This document shows positions 18,445-28,601 of a stretch of DNA of 64,000 nt, in pieces. Origin of the DNA: Candidatus Gastranaerophilales bacterium (GTDB taxonomy: Bacteria > Cyanobacteriota > Vampirovibrionia > Gastranaerophilales > Gastranaerophilaceae); the NCBI GenBank assembly GCA_017461425.1, contig JAFTXY010000007.1, positions 55,089-119,088 on the forward strand, given 5' to 3'. The position numbers were made by a program, and so were the translations under genes. The notes beneath the pieces are model-generated. The model was not told the DNA's origin. It saw nothing but the letters and a program-made list of their open reading frames with translations, and did not search any database. Every line of letters begins with the position of its first letter. The stretch's first letter is position 1.

Positions 18445-19452
18445 CTATTTTAAAGTATCATCAATAATTTCCCAACTAAAATGTCGGTATGGATGGACTT
18501 CGTTTAAATGATGATTAAAAAATTCGTCTAGCTTGTTGTCTAGTTCTTCGTTTTTGTAATTATTTATATCTATATTTTTAATGTTTAGTTCGTCGCAAAG
18601 AGTTTTAACTTTTTCGTCATAAATCAGAGCAAAGTTTTGAGTTTTTAATGTGTTTGCAATAATTAATCCATGTAATCTTGTCGAGATGATATATTGTGCA
18701 TTGTTTATCAATTCGATAGTTTTGTTAACATTTTCAAAAGGAATGTATTTTGCTTGAATATCATACCTTTTCATTGCTTCAACGAAAGCAAGACAAACTT
18801 TTTCATCATATTCATTTTGCAATGATAAAACTTTGATATCGCCCATATAATTTCTTGAAATGCTGTAAGCTAAATCTTTAATAAATTTATTATTTACGCC
18901 CTTGGTTTTTCTTAATTGCACTATTAAACCATTTTTTTCTTGGTTTATATTTATGTTTTCTATAATAGAATAAGCAGGATCTGATAATAATTCTGATTTA
19001 ATACCCCAATTTTTTAATAGGTTTTTAGAATTTTCATCCCTGACAGTTATCAAATCTGTGGTTTTAAGGATGTTTTTTGTAATAAATTCTTGGAATTTTC
19101 CCCTTATCGGTTCAATTCCTTGTGCGAAAATTATAACTTTTTTAAAAAATATTTTTGCTAAAAATATAATTCCTAAATAATAAAACAAGCTGAAATTGCT
19201 TGTTTTATTTTGCAATAAACTTCCGCCACCTGAAATTAAGATATTATTTTGAATAATGGCTTTTAATATTTGAAAAATGTTTTTAAAATAATAAGCTTCA
19301 ACATCATATAGTTTTTTTGTTTCTGCCGGATTGCAAGATAAAGCAGAAACTTTATATCCTAATGTTTTAAGGTGTTTTGATAAAACATCAAAAATAATTT
19401 CGTCACCAAAATTATTAAAACCTATATAGCCTGATACAAGAACTTTTTTCAT
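18445..19452 (-). CDS. csaB: Polysaccharide pyruvyltransferase CsaB-like
   Basis: 335 residues. CsaB transfers ketal pyruvate to cell-wall polysaccharide, which S-layer-homology domains then bind. Motifs: SGYIGFNNFGDE near the start, ISGGGSLLQN (about 73-82), FAQGIEP (about 110) and STRLHGLIIANT (about 255), all typical of the PS_pyruv_trans family. The upstream region has TATAAA six bases before the ATG and no clear ribosome-binding site, so the start may be leaderless. It heads the operon csaB-hisA/I/E-hisD-acyltransferase with a nine-base gap. Confidence 0.9.
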   Translation of the reverse strand: MKKVLVSGYIGFNNFGDEIIFDVLSKHLKTLGYKVSALSCNPAETKKLYDVEAYYFKNIFQILKAIIQNNILISGGGSLLQNKTSNFSLFYYLGIIFLAKIFFKKVIIFAQGIEPIRGKFQEFITKNILKTTDLITVRDENSKNLLKNWGIKSELLSDPAYSIIENININQEKNGLIVQLRKTKGVNNKFIKDLAYSISRNYMGDIKVLSLQNEYDEKVCLAFVEAMKRYDIQAKYIPFENVNKTIELINNAQYIISTRLHGLIIANTLKTQNFALIYDEKVKTLCDELNIKNIDINNYKNEELDNKLDEFFNHHLNEVHPYRHFSWEIIDDTLK

Positions 19453-19586
19453 AGCTTATTTATAGCATAAATTTAGCTTTTATAAAAGTTTGCAACTTTT
19501 AGCAACAAATGGATTATAAAGAGTATTTATCTGGATAAACAATTAAATTATAATTTTTAATATTAATTAAAAAAGAACGGTTTTAA

Positions 19587-20390
19587 ATGGAAAAGAACAT
19601 TTTAATTATTGGATTAAATTCAGAGCTAGCTCAAAATGTTATTAATGAATTAAAAGTTAATAACTGGAATATATATGCAACATCTCGTCAAGTTGGCTTG
19701 ATGGATAAAGCTGTTCATGAATTTAATTTAGATGTTTGTGATGAATTAAGCTTTTTAAATTTAAAAGAAAAATTAAATAATTTAAATTTCGATGTAATTA
19801 TCAATTTTGCAGGAATTGCAATTGCAAGTGCTGTTGAAGAATTGAACGAATTGGATTTAAAAAAACAATTAGATGTAAATCTTTTTGGGCTTTTGAGAAT
19901 ATTAAAATACTTAACTCCTTTTTTAAGCAAGGATGGTCGTTTTATAAATATCAGTTCTATGGCAAGCTATGGCATATTTCCATTTTTGTCGCCATATTGT
20001 ATTTCAAAAGCTGCTGCAGATATTTTGTTGAATTTATTTTCTGTTGAAAGTAATATTAAAACAGTTTCAATTCGCCCAGGTGCTACAGCTACTAAATTCT
20101 GGGAAACATCACTTGAGATAAATAAAAAAACATTAGAGGAAAATACTAAAAAATTCACTCAAGAAAAAGAATTTTTAGTTAAAAATGCGCAAAGAAATAC
20201 ACTTCATGCAACAAATCCGATTTATATAGCTAAAAAAATTGCGCAAATTATTGAACTTAAAAATCCAAAAAGTATCTATAATGTTGGAATTGATTCTAAG
20301 TTTGCAAAATTAACACGTTTTATTAGTCAAGACATAACAAATTCGATTATAAAATTTGTGTTAAAAACGAGAATTAAAAGAAAAAAATAA
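19587..20390 (+). CDS. Short-chain dehydrogenase/reductase
   Basis: 267 residues. The cofactor-binding start IIGLNSELAQNV is a shortened variant of the usual TGxxxGIG. NFAGIA (about 76) replaces NAG, and the catalytic residues are in NISSMASYG and YCISKAA (YxxxK, about 148-152). After the core, RPGATATKFWE and a basic C-terminal helix suggest a membrane-peripheral reductase acting on a lipid or sugar substrate. The radical-SAM gene begins two bases after the stop, so the two are likely to work in one pathway. Confidence 0.9.
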   Translation: MEKNILIIGLNSELAQNVINELKVNNWNIYATSRQVGLMDKAVHEFNLDVCDELSFLNLKEKLNNLNFDVIINFAGIAIASAVEELNELDLKKQLDVNLFGLLRILKYLTPFLSKDGRFINISSMASYGIFPFLSPYCISKAAADILLNLFSVESNIKTVSIRPGATATKFWETSLEINKKTLEENTKKFTQEKEFLVKNAQRNTLHATNPIYIAKKIAQIIELKNPKSIYNVGIDSKFAKLTRFISQDITNSIIKFVLKTRIKRKK

Positions 20391-20391
20391 A

Positions 20392-21804
20392 ATGTCAGAA
20401 ATTGTAAAACAAAAAATATATTTCATATACCCCCCTTCTCCCATTATGAACAGAGAAGATAGATGTCAGCAACCGACATCTGATACTGTTGTCATTCCTC
20501 CGCTTCCCCCTGTTGATATGATGAGTTTATCAGCAATTGCAAAAAAAAGAGGATATGACACCTTATTCAAAGATTACAGTTTAAAAAACGAAACAGTTTA
20601 TGATTTTTTAAGAGATATTAGAGTATATAAACCAGATTTCTTGGTTATAAATATAGCTTCAACTACATTAGAAAAAGATTTGTCTATTTTAGCTCATGCA
20701 AGGGATTTGTTAGACGATACAGTAGTAATTGTAAAAGGTGCTATTTTTAATTTTAATGCATATTCTATTTTGCAAAAATACCCTGAAATTGATGTTGCTC
20801 TGAGAGGCGAAATTGAAGAAGCCTTTGATGAAATTATTCAATATAACGATTTCAAAGAAATAAAAGGCATAACTTATCAAATTAACAACAGAATAATAAC
20901 AACGCCAGATAGAGAGTTAAAAGATAATATTGATCATCTTCCATTTTTAGATAGAGATTTAATTGATAATTCTTTGTATCAAAGACCAGATACAAAGAAA
21001 GCTCAAACAATAATTAAAGTATCAAAAGGTTGTCCTAATCATTGTTTCTTTTGTCTTGCATCTCCTTTAAATGGAAAAATCGTTAGATATAGATCACCTC
21101 AGTTAATTGTTGATGAAATAAAGGAATGTGTGGCCAGGTATAATATCAGAAATTTTATTTTTTGGTCTGATATATTTAATTTGAACAATGAATGGGTTCA
21201 AAAATTATGCAGATTGATAATTGATTCTGATTTGAAAATTAGTTTTTCTACAAATACAAGAGCAGATACCGTTGATTTTGAGACATTAAAACTAATGAAA
21301 AAAGCAGGTTGTGGCTTAATTTCAATGGGTGTTGAATCAGGTTCTCAAGAAATGCTTAACAAAATGGGTAAAAAAATTACCCTAAAGCAAATCAGAGAAA
21401 CTGTTCCAATGGTTGAAAAAGCCGGAATTCAAACCTATGCTTATTATGTTTTAGGTCTACCTTGGGAAACAAAAGAAACAATTAAAGAAACTTTTAAATT
21501 TGCAAAAGAATTAAATACTCATTATGCAAGTTTTTATACTGCAACCGCTATGATAGGAACGAAGTTTTATGAGTATGTAAATAAAAACAGACTAGGTGAT
21601 ATTAGTTATGAAAAACCTTATGTATTTCCTAGTGTAAGAAGTTATGAATTAACAAGCCAAGAAATATATAATTACAATAAAAAATTTAATAAAGAGTATT
21701 ATTTAAGACCAAGATATATTTTAAAAATGGCTCAAGAAATTAATTCTATAACAAAATTTAAAACATATTATGACACATTTATAAAACTGTTAAAAAAGCA
21801 ATAA
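20392..21804 (+). CDS. B12-binding-domain radical SAM protein
   Basis: 470 residues. The N-terminal cobalamin-binding-like domain (about 8-150) begins IYFIYPPSP and has a LRGEIEEAF element. The radical-SAM triad is CPNHCFFC (about 210-217), followed by GVESGSQEMLNKMGK and YVLGLPWETKET. This resembles B12-dependent methylases or cyclases of lipid and cofactor pathways; the substrate is unknown. It is translated directly after the SDR gene. A bidirectional terminator follows. Confidence 0.9.
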   Translation: MSEIVKQKIYFIYPPSPIMNREDRCQQPTSDTVVIPPLPPVDMMSLSAIAKKRGYDTLFKDYSLKNETVYDFLRDIRVYKPDFLVINIASTTLEKDLSILAHARDLLDDTVVIVKGAIFNFNAYSILQKYPEIDVALRGEIEEAFDEIIQYNDFKEIKGITYQINNRIITTPDRELKDNIDHLPFLDRDLIDNSLYQRPDTKKAQTIIKVSKGCPNHCFFCLASPLNGKIVRYRSPQLIVDEIKECVARYNIRNFIFWSDIFNLNNEWVQKLCRLIIDSDLKISFSTNTRADTVDFETLKLMKKAGCGLISMGVESGSQEMLNKMGKKITLKQIRETVPMVEKAGIQTYAYYVLGLPWETKETIKETFKFAKELNTHYASFYTATAMIGTKFYEYVNKNRLGDISYEKPYVFPSVRSYELTSQEIYNYNKKFNKEYYLRPRYILKMAQEINSITKFKTYYDTFIKLLKKQ

Positions 21805-21831
21805 AAAAGGTTGGATTAAATCCAACCTTTT
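21805..21831. terminator. Bidirectional terminator
   Basis: AAAAGGTTGGA and TCCAACCTTTT form an 11-bp stem between the convergent radical-SAM gene and ychF. Confidence 0.85.
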
Positions 21832-21834
21832 GGT

Positions 21835-22926
<1,092 letters not shown>

Positions 22927-22943
22927 TTTATTTTCCTGTTCTA

Positions 22944-23423
22944 TTAAATATCAGCTGTACAATGTGGGCATTTTGATGCGTTAATATTGATTTCACTAAA
23001 GCATCTTGGACAAGATTTTGTTGTTGCTTCAATTTCAGCTTCAACTTTTTTCTCTGTTGATGCTCTTAATTTGTTGATAAATTTAATTAATAAAAATACT
23101 GCAAAAGCAACAAATATAAAGCTAATTAATGTGTTAATAAATAAACCGTAATTAATTGTAACTGCACCTGCTGCTTGAGCTGCTTCTAAAGAAGGGTACT
23201 CGACAATTTGTCCTTGAGAGTTTGGAAGAGTTATGTATAGGTTGGTGAAATCAACTTTTCCCATTATCCAGCCCATTGGAGGCATAATAATATCGGTTAC
23301 CATTGAATTTACAATTTTACCGAATGCAGCACCAATAATGATACCGACTGCCATATCAATAACATTACCTTTGATTGCAAATGTTTTAAACTCTTCGCCG
23401 TATCTTTTAAATCTTTCAAACAT
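22944..23423 (-). CDS. mscL: Large-conductance mechanosensitive channel with C-terminal zinc ribbon
   Basis: 159 residues. MscL opens under membrane tension to release solutes. The N-terminus [20 protein letters not shown], the first membrane helix [18 protein letters not shown] and the second [19 protein letters not shown] are standard. After the charged cytoplasmic helix, the last 25 residues form a four-cysteine ribbon (CPRCFSEI...SKCPHC) not part of classical MscL. A TTG five codons upstream is rejected because it overlaps the AAGGAG ribosome-binding site; the ATG at 23423 has ideal spacing. Confidence 0.95.
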   Translation of the reverse strand: MFERFKRYGEEFKTFAIKGNVIDMAVGIIIGAAFGKIVNSMVTDIIMPPMGWIMGKVDFTNLYITLPNSQGQIVEYPSLEAAQAAGAVTINYGLFINTLISFIFVAFAVFLLIKFINKLRASTEKKVEAEIEATTKSCPRCFSEININASKCPHCTADI

Positions 23424-23466
23424 ATTTTTCTCCTTCAAGCTAACTTAGATAATATTATCATAAACA

Positions 23467-23500
23467 AAGAACTCTTGATTTTAAAACCAAGAGTTCTTTA
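23467..23500. terminator. Terminator of pfp (minus strand)
   Basis: AAAGAACTCTTG and CAAGAGTTCTTT form a 12-bp stem between mscL and pfp. Read leftward it lies 16 bases past the pfp stop, with a T-rich tail. Confidence 0.8.
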
Positions 23501-23515
23501 TATTAATTAACGATT

Positions 23516-25195
23516 TTATACGCTTGCTAATGTTTTTTCTTGTTCTAATTGTAATGTAACAGTTGTGCAATCACAAACACTAGAAGGTCCAAAGTATTGG
23601 ATAGCTCCTGGGAATACATAGCAATCATTTAAAGCCCATTTTTCACGATTTTTTTCTAAAGCTTTAAACACTGGTCCATCAAGTTCAACTAATGCTTTTT
23701 TGATAACCGGTTTCATTTCGCCATGTCTTCTTTCCATGTTCATCATCATTGTTAATGGAACACCACCAGCAACCCATTCTGATGCAGGTTTTGTAGTGTT
23801 TTTGATTGATGATAAATAACCAGTTAAACCTGATTGAACAAGAGCAAATGCATTGTATCCAAGAGAATAGCAATAATCAGCATCAAAGTTTGATGGCATT
23901 GCACATCTTCCTTCATATCCAAAGAAATGAGCTTGATCAGCAAATTTGCCAACAAATCTGCCTTCTTTTTTCATTTCTTCCAATCTTGTTCTAACCATTT
24001 CAATTAACAATTTTTCTGTTTCAATTTTTGAAACTTGAACATTTCCATGTGGATCTCTATCCATTAATAATTGTGCTTTAATTGCACTTGGAAGAGAATT
24101 GAATAATTTTGCACTAGCGTCATCTAATTTAGAAGTGATAATTTCATATTTTTTATCTTGAGATGCATTTTGATACATTTCATCTTTTTCTAAAACTGCT
24201 AATGAATCATTTAATGTTGCTATCATAACTTTCATTTCAGGAATAAATTCAATTAATCCTTCTGGAATTAATGCGATACCGAAATTTTTGCCTTTTTGAG
24301 CACGTGCAGCAACAACATCTGCCATATAAGTAACGATTTCATCTAAGCTTTGTGCTTTTGCTTCAACTTCTTCGCCAATTAAAGTTATGTTTGGTTGAGT
24401 TTGTAATGCAACTTCAAGACAAACGTGAGATGCAGATCTTCCCATTAATTTGATGAAGTGCCAGTATTTTTTAGCTGAATTAGCGTCTCTTTGAATGTTT
24501 CCGATTAATTCAGAATATGTTTTTGTCGCAGTATCAAAACCGAATGAAATTTCAATTTGATCATTTTTTAAATCGCCATCAATTGTTTTTGGGCAACCGA
24601 TAACAGAAATTCCTGTATTTTTTTCTTTCATCCATTCTGCTAATAAACAAGCGTTTGTATTTGAATCATCACCGCCAATAATAACAATTGCTGTGATATT
24701 TAATTGTCTGCAAACTATTAAAGCTTTTTCAAATTGTTCTTCTGTTTCTAATTTTGTTCTGCCAGAACCAATGATATCAAATCCGCCAGTATTTCTGTAT
24801 GCATCCATGATTTCATCAGTTAATTCCATATATTTTCCATCAACAATACCTGATGGACCACCTAAGAAACCATATAATTTGTTTTCCTTATTTGAAGCTT
24901 TAAGTGCATCATAAAGACCAGCGATAACGTTGTGTCCGCCAGGAGCTTGTCCGCCTGATAAAATTACACCGACATTTCTTGATTCTGTTGATAAATCTTC
25001 GCCTGTCATTCCAAATTTTGCAATTGGTTGACCATAAACATTTTTAAATAAATTTTGTATATCAGCGCAATCTGCAACAGAAGTTGTTGTATTACCCAAA
25101 GATAATTTTACTGAATTAATACCGTTCGCAAGAGCGCCTGCTAATTTAGGTTGATAGTTAAGTCTTTCTCTATGTAGAGGTGACATTTCTCTCAT
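23516..25195 (-). CDS. pfp: Diphosphate-dependent fructose-6-phosphate 1-phosphotransferase
   Basis: 559 residues, the long PPi-PFK form. It phosphorylates fructose-6-phosphate reversibly with pyrophosphate. Specificity is visible: GGDDSN (Asp where ATP enzymes have Gly) and CPKTIDGDL (Lys before TID), plus ILSGGQAPGGHN for the substrate loop, KLMGRSASH and the C-terminal insert typical of plant-like and spirochaete PPi enzymes. The ATG at 25195 is chosen because GGAG lies seven bases before it; the TTG two codons upstream is too close. Stand-alone gene. Confidence 0.95.
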   Translation of the reverse strand: MREMSPLHRERLNYQPKLAGALANGINSVKLSLGNTTTSVADCADIQNLFKNVYGQPIAKFGMTGEDLSTESRNVGVILSGGQAPGGHNVIAGLYDALKASNKENKLYGFLGGPSGIVDGKYMELTDEIMDAYRNTGGFDIIGSGRTKLETEEQFEKALIVCRQLNITAIVIIGGDDSNTNACLLAEWMKEKNTGISVIGCPKTIDGDLKNDQIEISFGFDTATKTYSELIGNIQRDANSAKKYWHFIKLMGRSASHVCLEVALQTQPNITLIGEEVEAKAQSLDEIVTYMADVVAARAQKGKNFGIALIPEGLIEFIPEMKVMIATLNDSLAVLEKDEMYQNASQDKKYEIITSKLDDASAKLFNSLPSAIKAQLLMDRDPHGNVQVSKIETEKLLIEMVRTRLEEMKKEGRFVGKFADQAHFFGYEGRCAMPSNFDADYCYSLGYNAFALVQSGLTGYLSSIKNTTKPASEWVAGGVPLTMMMNMERRHGEMKPVIKKALVELDGPVFKALEKNREKWALNDCYVFPGAIQYFGPSSVCDCTTVTLQLEQEKTLASV

Positions 25196-25366
25196 CTTCA
25201 ATCTCCTTTTTTTGTAATTAATATAATTATCTCACAAAAAGAATAAGATTTACTTTTATGAATAATTGTAAACTTCCTTGTTTAGATTGAACAATATAAT
25301 TTAAAAAATGAACTTTATTATAATAAGGGTTTATATTTTAGTGTTGTTAAATTAGGTTAGGAGTTT

Positions 25367-25576
25367 ATGCAGAATTTAAATTTTGATGGCAAGGCTTGTT
25401 CGCAAGAAGTTAAATTTAAATCATTATATCATGATGATGAATCACCTGTGAGTAATCCAATTAATGCAGGAGGATTTGAGGATGAAGATTTTGACAAAAA
25501 TGACAAACAAATAATGCGCTCTCTAGATTGCTTGGCATGTATGAATGGAGCTAAGATTAATTATAGAAAAATTTAG
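25367..25576 (+). CDS. Small acidic protein with N-terminal NFDG motif
   Basis: 69 residues. Start MQNLNFDGKACSQEV, a short form of the F-x-G start motif. Rich in Asp/Glu in the middle (GGFEDEDFDKND) with a C-terminal Cys pair (LDCLACMNG). No known family. A TTAGGAG site precedes the ATG and a terminator follows two bases after the stop, so it is a real single-gene unit. Confidence 0.65.
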   Translation: MQNLNFDGKACSQEVKFKSLYHDDESPVSNPINAGGFEDEDFDKNDKQIMRSLDCLACMNGAKINYRKI

Positions 25577-25578
25577 TT

Positions 25579-25602
25579 AAAAAGCCCTTTAAAGGGCTTT
25601 TA
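25579..25602. terminator. Bidirectional terminator
   Basis: AAAAGCCCTTT and AAAGGGCTTTT with almost no loop, between the small gene at 25367 and typA on the other strand. Confidence 0.8.
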
Positions 25603-27390
25603 TTATCTTAATTTAACCAAATCTGCTTTTCTCATTCTGACATTTAGCGGTGTAATTTCAACTAATTCGTCGTCTTGAATATATTCAAGCGCATCTTCTA
25701 ACCCCATTATTTTTGGCGCTTGCAATGTTACCATAACATCGGCGGTTGCAGATCTCATGTTTGTCATTTTTTTGGTTTTACAAACATTAACAGCAATATC
25801 TTGTGGGCGATTACATTCGCCAACAATCATTCCACGATACACTTTTGTTTTAGGAGTTACAAAGAATACTCCTCTATCTTCAAATTGATGAAGTGCATAT
25901 GCTACTGCTTCGCCTTCTTCATGCGCAATCAAAGAGCCTGTTCTTTGACGAGGAATATCTCCTGCGAATTCATCATAATGAGCAAAGGTATGATACATAA
26001 TACCTTCACCTTTTGTCATTCTAACAAATTCTGAACGGAAACCAATTAAACCACGAGCGGGAATTATAAAGTCGATATTTGTTCTTTTTGGACCTGTTTC
26101 CATATTAAGCATTTTTGCTTTTCTAGATGATAATTTTTCAATAACAGAACCAGCATATTCTTGTGGAACATCGATGATTAAATTTTCGTATGGTTCAAAT
26201 TTAACACCATCAACATCTTTAAAAATTACTTCAGGTTTTGAAACCTGGAATTCATAACCCTCTCTTCTCATTGTTTCAATTAAAATACCAAGATGTAATT
26301 CGCCACGACCAGAAACTCTAAACATTTCGGTGGAGTCTGTATCTTCAACTCTTAAAGATACATTTTTTTCTAATTCTAAATACAATCTTTTTCTTAATTG
26401 TCTTGAAGTAACAAATTTTCCCTCTGTTCCTGCAAAAGGTGAATCATTTATTGAAAAATTCATTTGAAGTGTAGGTTCATCGACTTTTATTAAAGGTAGG
26501 GCTACGGGATTTGTTAAACAAGAAATTGTTTCTCCGATTTGAATATCTGAAAAACCGGCAATACCTACGATATCACCAGCAAATGCCTCTTGAATTTCAA
26601 CTCTTCCTAAATCTTTGAAGCCAAATAATTTAACTATTTTCCCTTTTTGGGCTGTACCATCTGCTTTTAATAATGTTACTTGTTCTTGAGATTTTATAGA
26701 ACCGTTTTTAATTCTTCCGATTGCAATTCTTCCGACATATTCGTTGTAATCTAATGTTGTAACTTGTAATTGCAATGGCAAATCAACATCAGCTTCAGGA
26801 CCTTGAATGTTTTCTAAAATACAATCAAGTAAGGGAATAATGTTTTCGCTTTCATCTTCTAAATTGACTTTTGCATATTTATTTAATGAACTTGCATAAA
26901 TTACAGGGAAATCAATCAAATCATCTCTATCGGTTAATTCAGTGAATAAATCAAATACTTTATCCAATGTTCCATCGGGATCTGCTCCTGGTTTGTCAAT
27001 TTTATTAATTACAACAATGATTCTAATGCCTAATTCTAATGCTTTTTGAAGTACAAAGCGAGTTTGAGGCATAGGTCCTTCTTGAGCATCAACAATTAAT
27101 AATGCTCCATCAACCATACCCAAAACACGTTCAACCTCTCCACCGAAATCTGCGTGTCCAGGGGTATCTAAAACATTAATTTTTACACCGTTATAATCTA
27201 CTGCAACGTTTTTAGATAAAATTGTGATACCACGTTCACGTTCAATATCGTTATTGTCTAAAACGCAAGTACCCATTTCTTCGTGTGCTTTAAAAACACC
27301 GGTTTGTTCTAAAATGCAATCAACCATTGTTGTTTTACCATGGTCAACGTGTGCAATAATTGCTATATTTCTTAATTTTTTATTTTTCAT
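25603..27390 (-). CDS. typA: Ribosome-associated GTPase TypA/BipA
   Basis: 595 residues, full length. TypA binds ribosomes and affects assembly and stress responses. G1 AHVDHGKTT (14-22), switch I ERGITIL, G3 DTPGHADF and G4 NKIDKP are intact, followed by EF-Tu domain II, the EF-G-like domains and the C-terminal TypA domain ([16 protein letters not shown]). Stand-alone. The ribosome-binding site is weak (AGAAAG). Confidence 0.97.
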   Translation of the reverse strand: MKNKKLRNIAIIAHVDHGKTTMVDCILEQTGVFKAHEEMGTCVLDNNDIERERGITILSKNVAVDYNGVKINVLDTPGHADFGGEVERVLGMVDGALLIVDAQEGPMPQTRFVLQKALELGIRIIVVINKIDKPGADPDGTLDKVFDLFTELTDRDDLIDFPVIYASSLNKYAKVNLEDESENIIPLLDCILENIQGPEADVDLPLQLQVTTLDYNEYVGRIAIGRIKNGSIKSQEQVTLLKADGTAQKGKIVKLFGFKDLGRVEIQEAFAGDIVGIAGFSDIQIGETISCLTNPVALPLIKVDEPTLQMNFSINDSPFAGTEGKFVTSRQLRKRLYLELEKNVSLRVEDTDSTEMFRVSGRGELHLGILIETMRREGYEFQVSKPEVIFKDVDGVKFEPYENLIIDVPQEYAGSVIEKLSSRKAKMLNMETGPKRTNIDFIIPARGLIGFRSEFVRMTKGEGIMYHTFAHYDEFAGDIPRQRTGSLIAHEEGEAVAYALHQFEDRGVFFVTPKTKVYRGMIVGECNRPQDIAVNVCKTKKMTNMRSATADVMVTLQAPKIMGLEDALEYIQDDELVEITPLNVRMRKADLVKLR

Positions 27391-27516
27391 TGTTGTTAAT
27401 CTTTCTATAAGTTGCTTGTATACAAAACTTGTAACAAAAATATTTTACATCAAAAATAAAAATCAAATATGTTTTTAAAAGCATAAAGAATTAAAACAGT
27501 TGTTAGTGTTTGTTAT

Positions 27517-27609
27517 TGAGCATTTTTCGAGAGGGCAAAAGCGGAGCGGTTGCTCCCGACGGACCTCTTTGAATTAGTGTAAGTGTTAAATAAAAATTTG
27601 GGTCCGGTG
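27517..27609. repeat. 93-bp direct repeat, left copy, ending in tRNA-Lys 3' remnant
   Basis: Matches 49318-49410 with one difference (A at 27588, G in the right copy). The unit starts TGAGCATTTTTCGAGAGGG, has a G+C-rich middle and ends at the 3' end of a tRNA-Lys gene. In this copy the tRNA sequence is only about 15 bases long (with a 2-base deletion) and then diverges. A 19-base partial third copy is at 27637-27655. The rest of the 27391-27730 gap holds a short inverted repeat (27621-27648) and the HamA promoter. Confidence 0.9.
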
Positions 27610-27620
27610 ACTCTGCCGAA

Positions 27621-27648
27621 GAAAAATGCGAACCATTGAGCATTTTTC
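27621..27648. repeat. Inverted repeat at left junction
   Basis: GAAAAATGC and GCATTTTTC are separated by ten bases. The right arm belongs to the partial third copy of the 93-bp repeat start (27637-27655). Confidence 0.6.
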
Positions 27649-27718
27649 GAGAGGGTGTAATTTAACATTCAGAACAAGATGTAATTAACTATGAGATGGA
27701 GATAGTAGATATTTATAG

Positions 27719-27724
27719 TATAAT
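27719..27724 (+). promoter_or_regulatory. -10 box of predicted leaderless hamA promoter
   Basis: TATAAT followed by exactly six bases and the ATG at 27731. No ribosome-binding site. No convincing -35. Confidence 0.5.
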
Positions 27725-27730
27725 CAAACT

Positions 27731-28600
27731 ATGAATAGCATTGTTCCTCAATATATAAATCAAGAAGCATTAAAATCATATTATTTATACTTTGACGAAA
27801 GTGGAAATAAATCCTCTGAATTGCTTGATATTCTTATGTGTTCATTGTTGGAATTTGTATTTGGAATTAAATATAGAGATATTCAAAATCCTAGAGAACA
27901 TCAAAAATTTTTTAATGCGTGCGAAAAATTATATAAAGATCCTAATGCAAGAAATCCAAAAAGAGAAGGTGATCTTGGAGAAATTATACTACATACATTA
28001 TTAAGAAAATATTTAGGAACAATCCCTTTTGCTGGCCATTTTTATTTTGCTGTAGATAAAAATACAAGTCCGAAGAGTTTTGATATTGTCCATATATTGC
28101 CTGATAAAACTAAAAACATACTTGTTTTAGGCGAAAGTAAAATGTATGCTGATGCCAAGGGTGGAATTGATGCTTTAGCCGACGATATAAAAAAACATTT
28201 TACAGCTGATTACGTACGAAAACAATTTGTAAAAATTTCTGAAGCGGTTTCAAGTGACAACTTACTAGACCAAGAAACTATTGTCAAACCAATGAGAAGA
28301 ACCATTGATGATTGGGAATACATGCTTAGAACCGAAAAGACACTAGAAAAGGTTATTGATTCACTTTATGTTCCATTACTTTGTACATATAATTATGATA
28401 AATATAACGAATATACAAATGTTTGTGAATTGTTTTTAAAAGAATATGAAAATCACATCGGCGAATTATATAATTATTTTGACAAAAAGGAGATAATACG
28501 GCCAGCCTGCTTGAATATTTTACTAATGTTATTTCCTGTTCCATCCAAAGATGTTCTTATTGAAGAGTATTATAAACGTATTAATGAGGTTGTAAAATAA
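27731..28600 (+). CDS. hamA: Hachiman system nuclease HamA (DUF1837)
   Basis: 289 residues. HamA is the nuclease subunit of Hachiman anti-phage defence, held by and triggered through HamB. The DUF1837 core runs from about residue 80 to 180: GDLGEIILHTLL (Glu84), an FAGHFYFAVD strand, FDIVH (Asp118) and VLGESKMY (Glu135, Lys137), giving the E...D...ExK nuclease pattern, followed by GGIDALADDIKKH. The C-terminal half is helical. hamB follows one base after the stop. The family assignment is from memory of motifs; the helicase partner next door makes it strong. Confidence 0.88.
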   Translation: MNSIVPQYINQEALKSYYLYFDESGNKSSELLDILMCSLLEFVFGIKYRDIQNPREHQKFFNACEKLYKDPNARNPKREGDLGEIILHTLLRKYLGTIPFAGHFYFAVDKNTSPKSFDIVHILPDKTKNILVLGESKMYADAKGGIDALADDIKKHFTADYVRKQFVKISEAVSSDNLLDQETIVKPMRRTIDDWEYMLRTEKTLEKVIDSLYVPLLCTYNYDKYNEYTNVCELFLKEYENHIGELYNYFDKKEIIRPACLNILLMLFPVPSKDVLIEEYYKRINEVVK

Positions 28601-28601
28601 A

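Noticed and set aside
25720..26034. 104-codon plus-strand frame inside typA
   Set aside because: Antisense shadow of a strongly conserved gene with no start signals.
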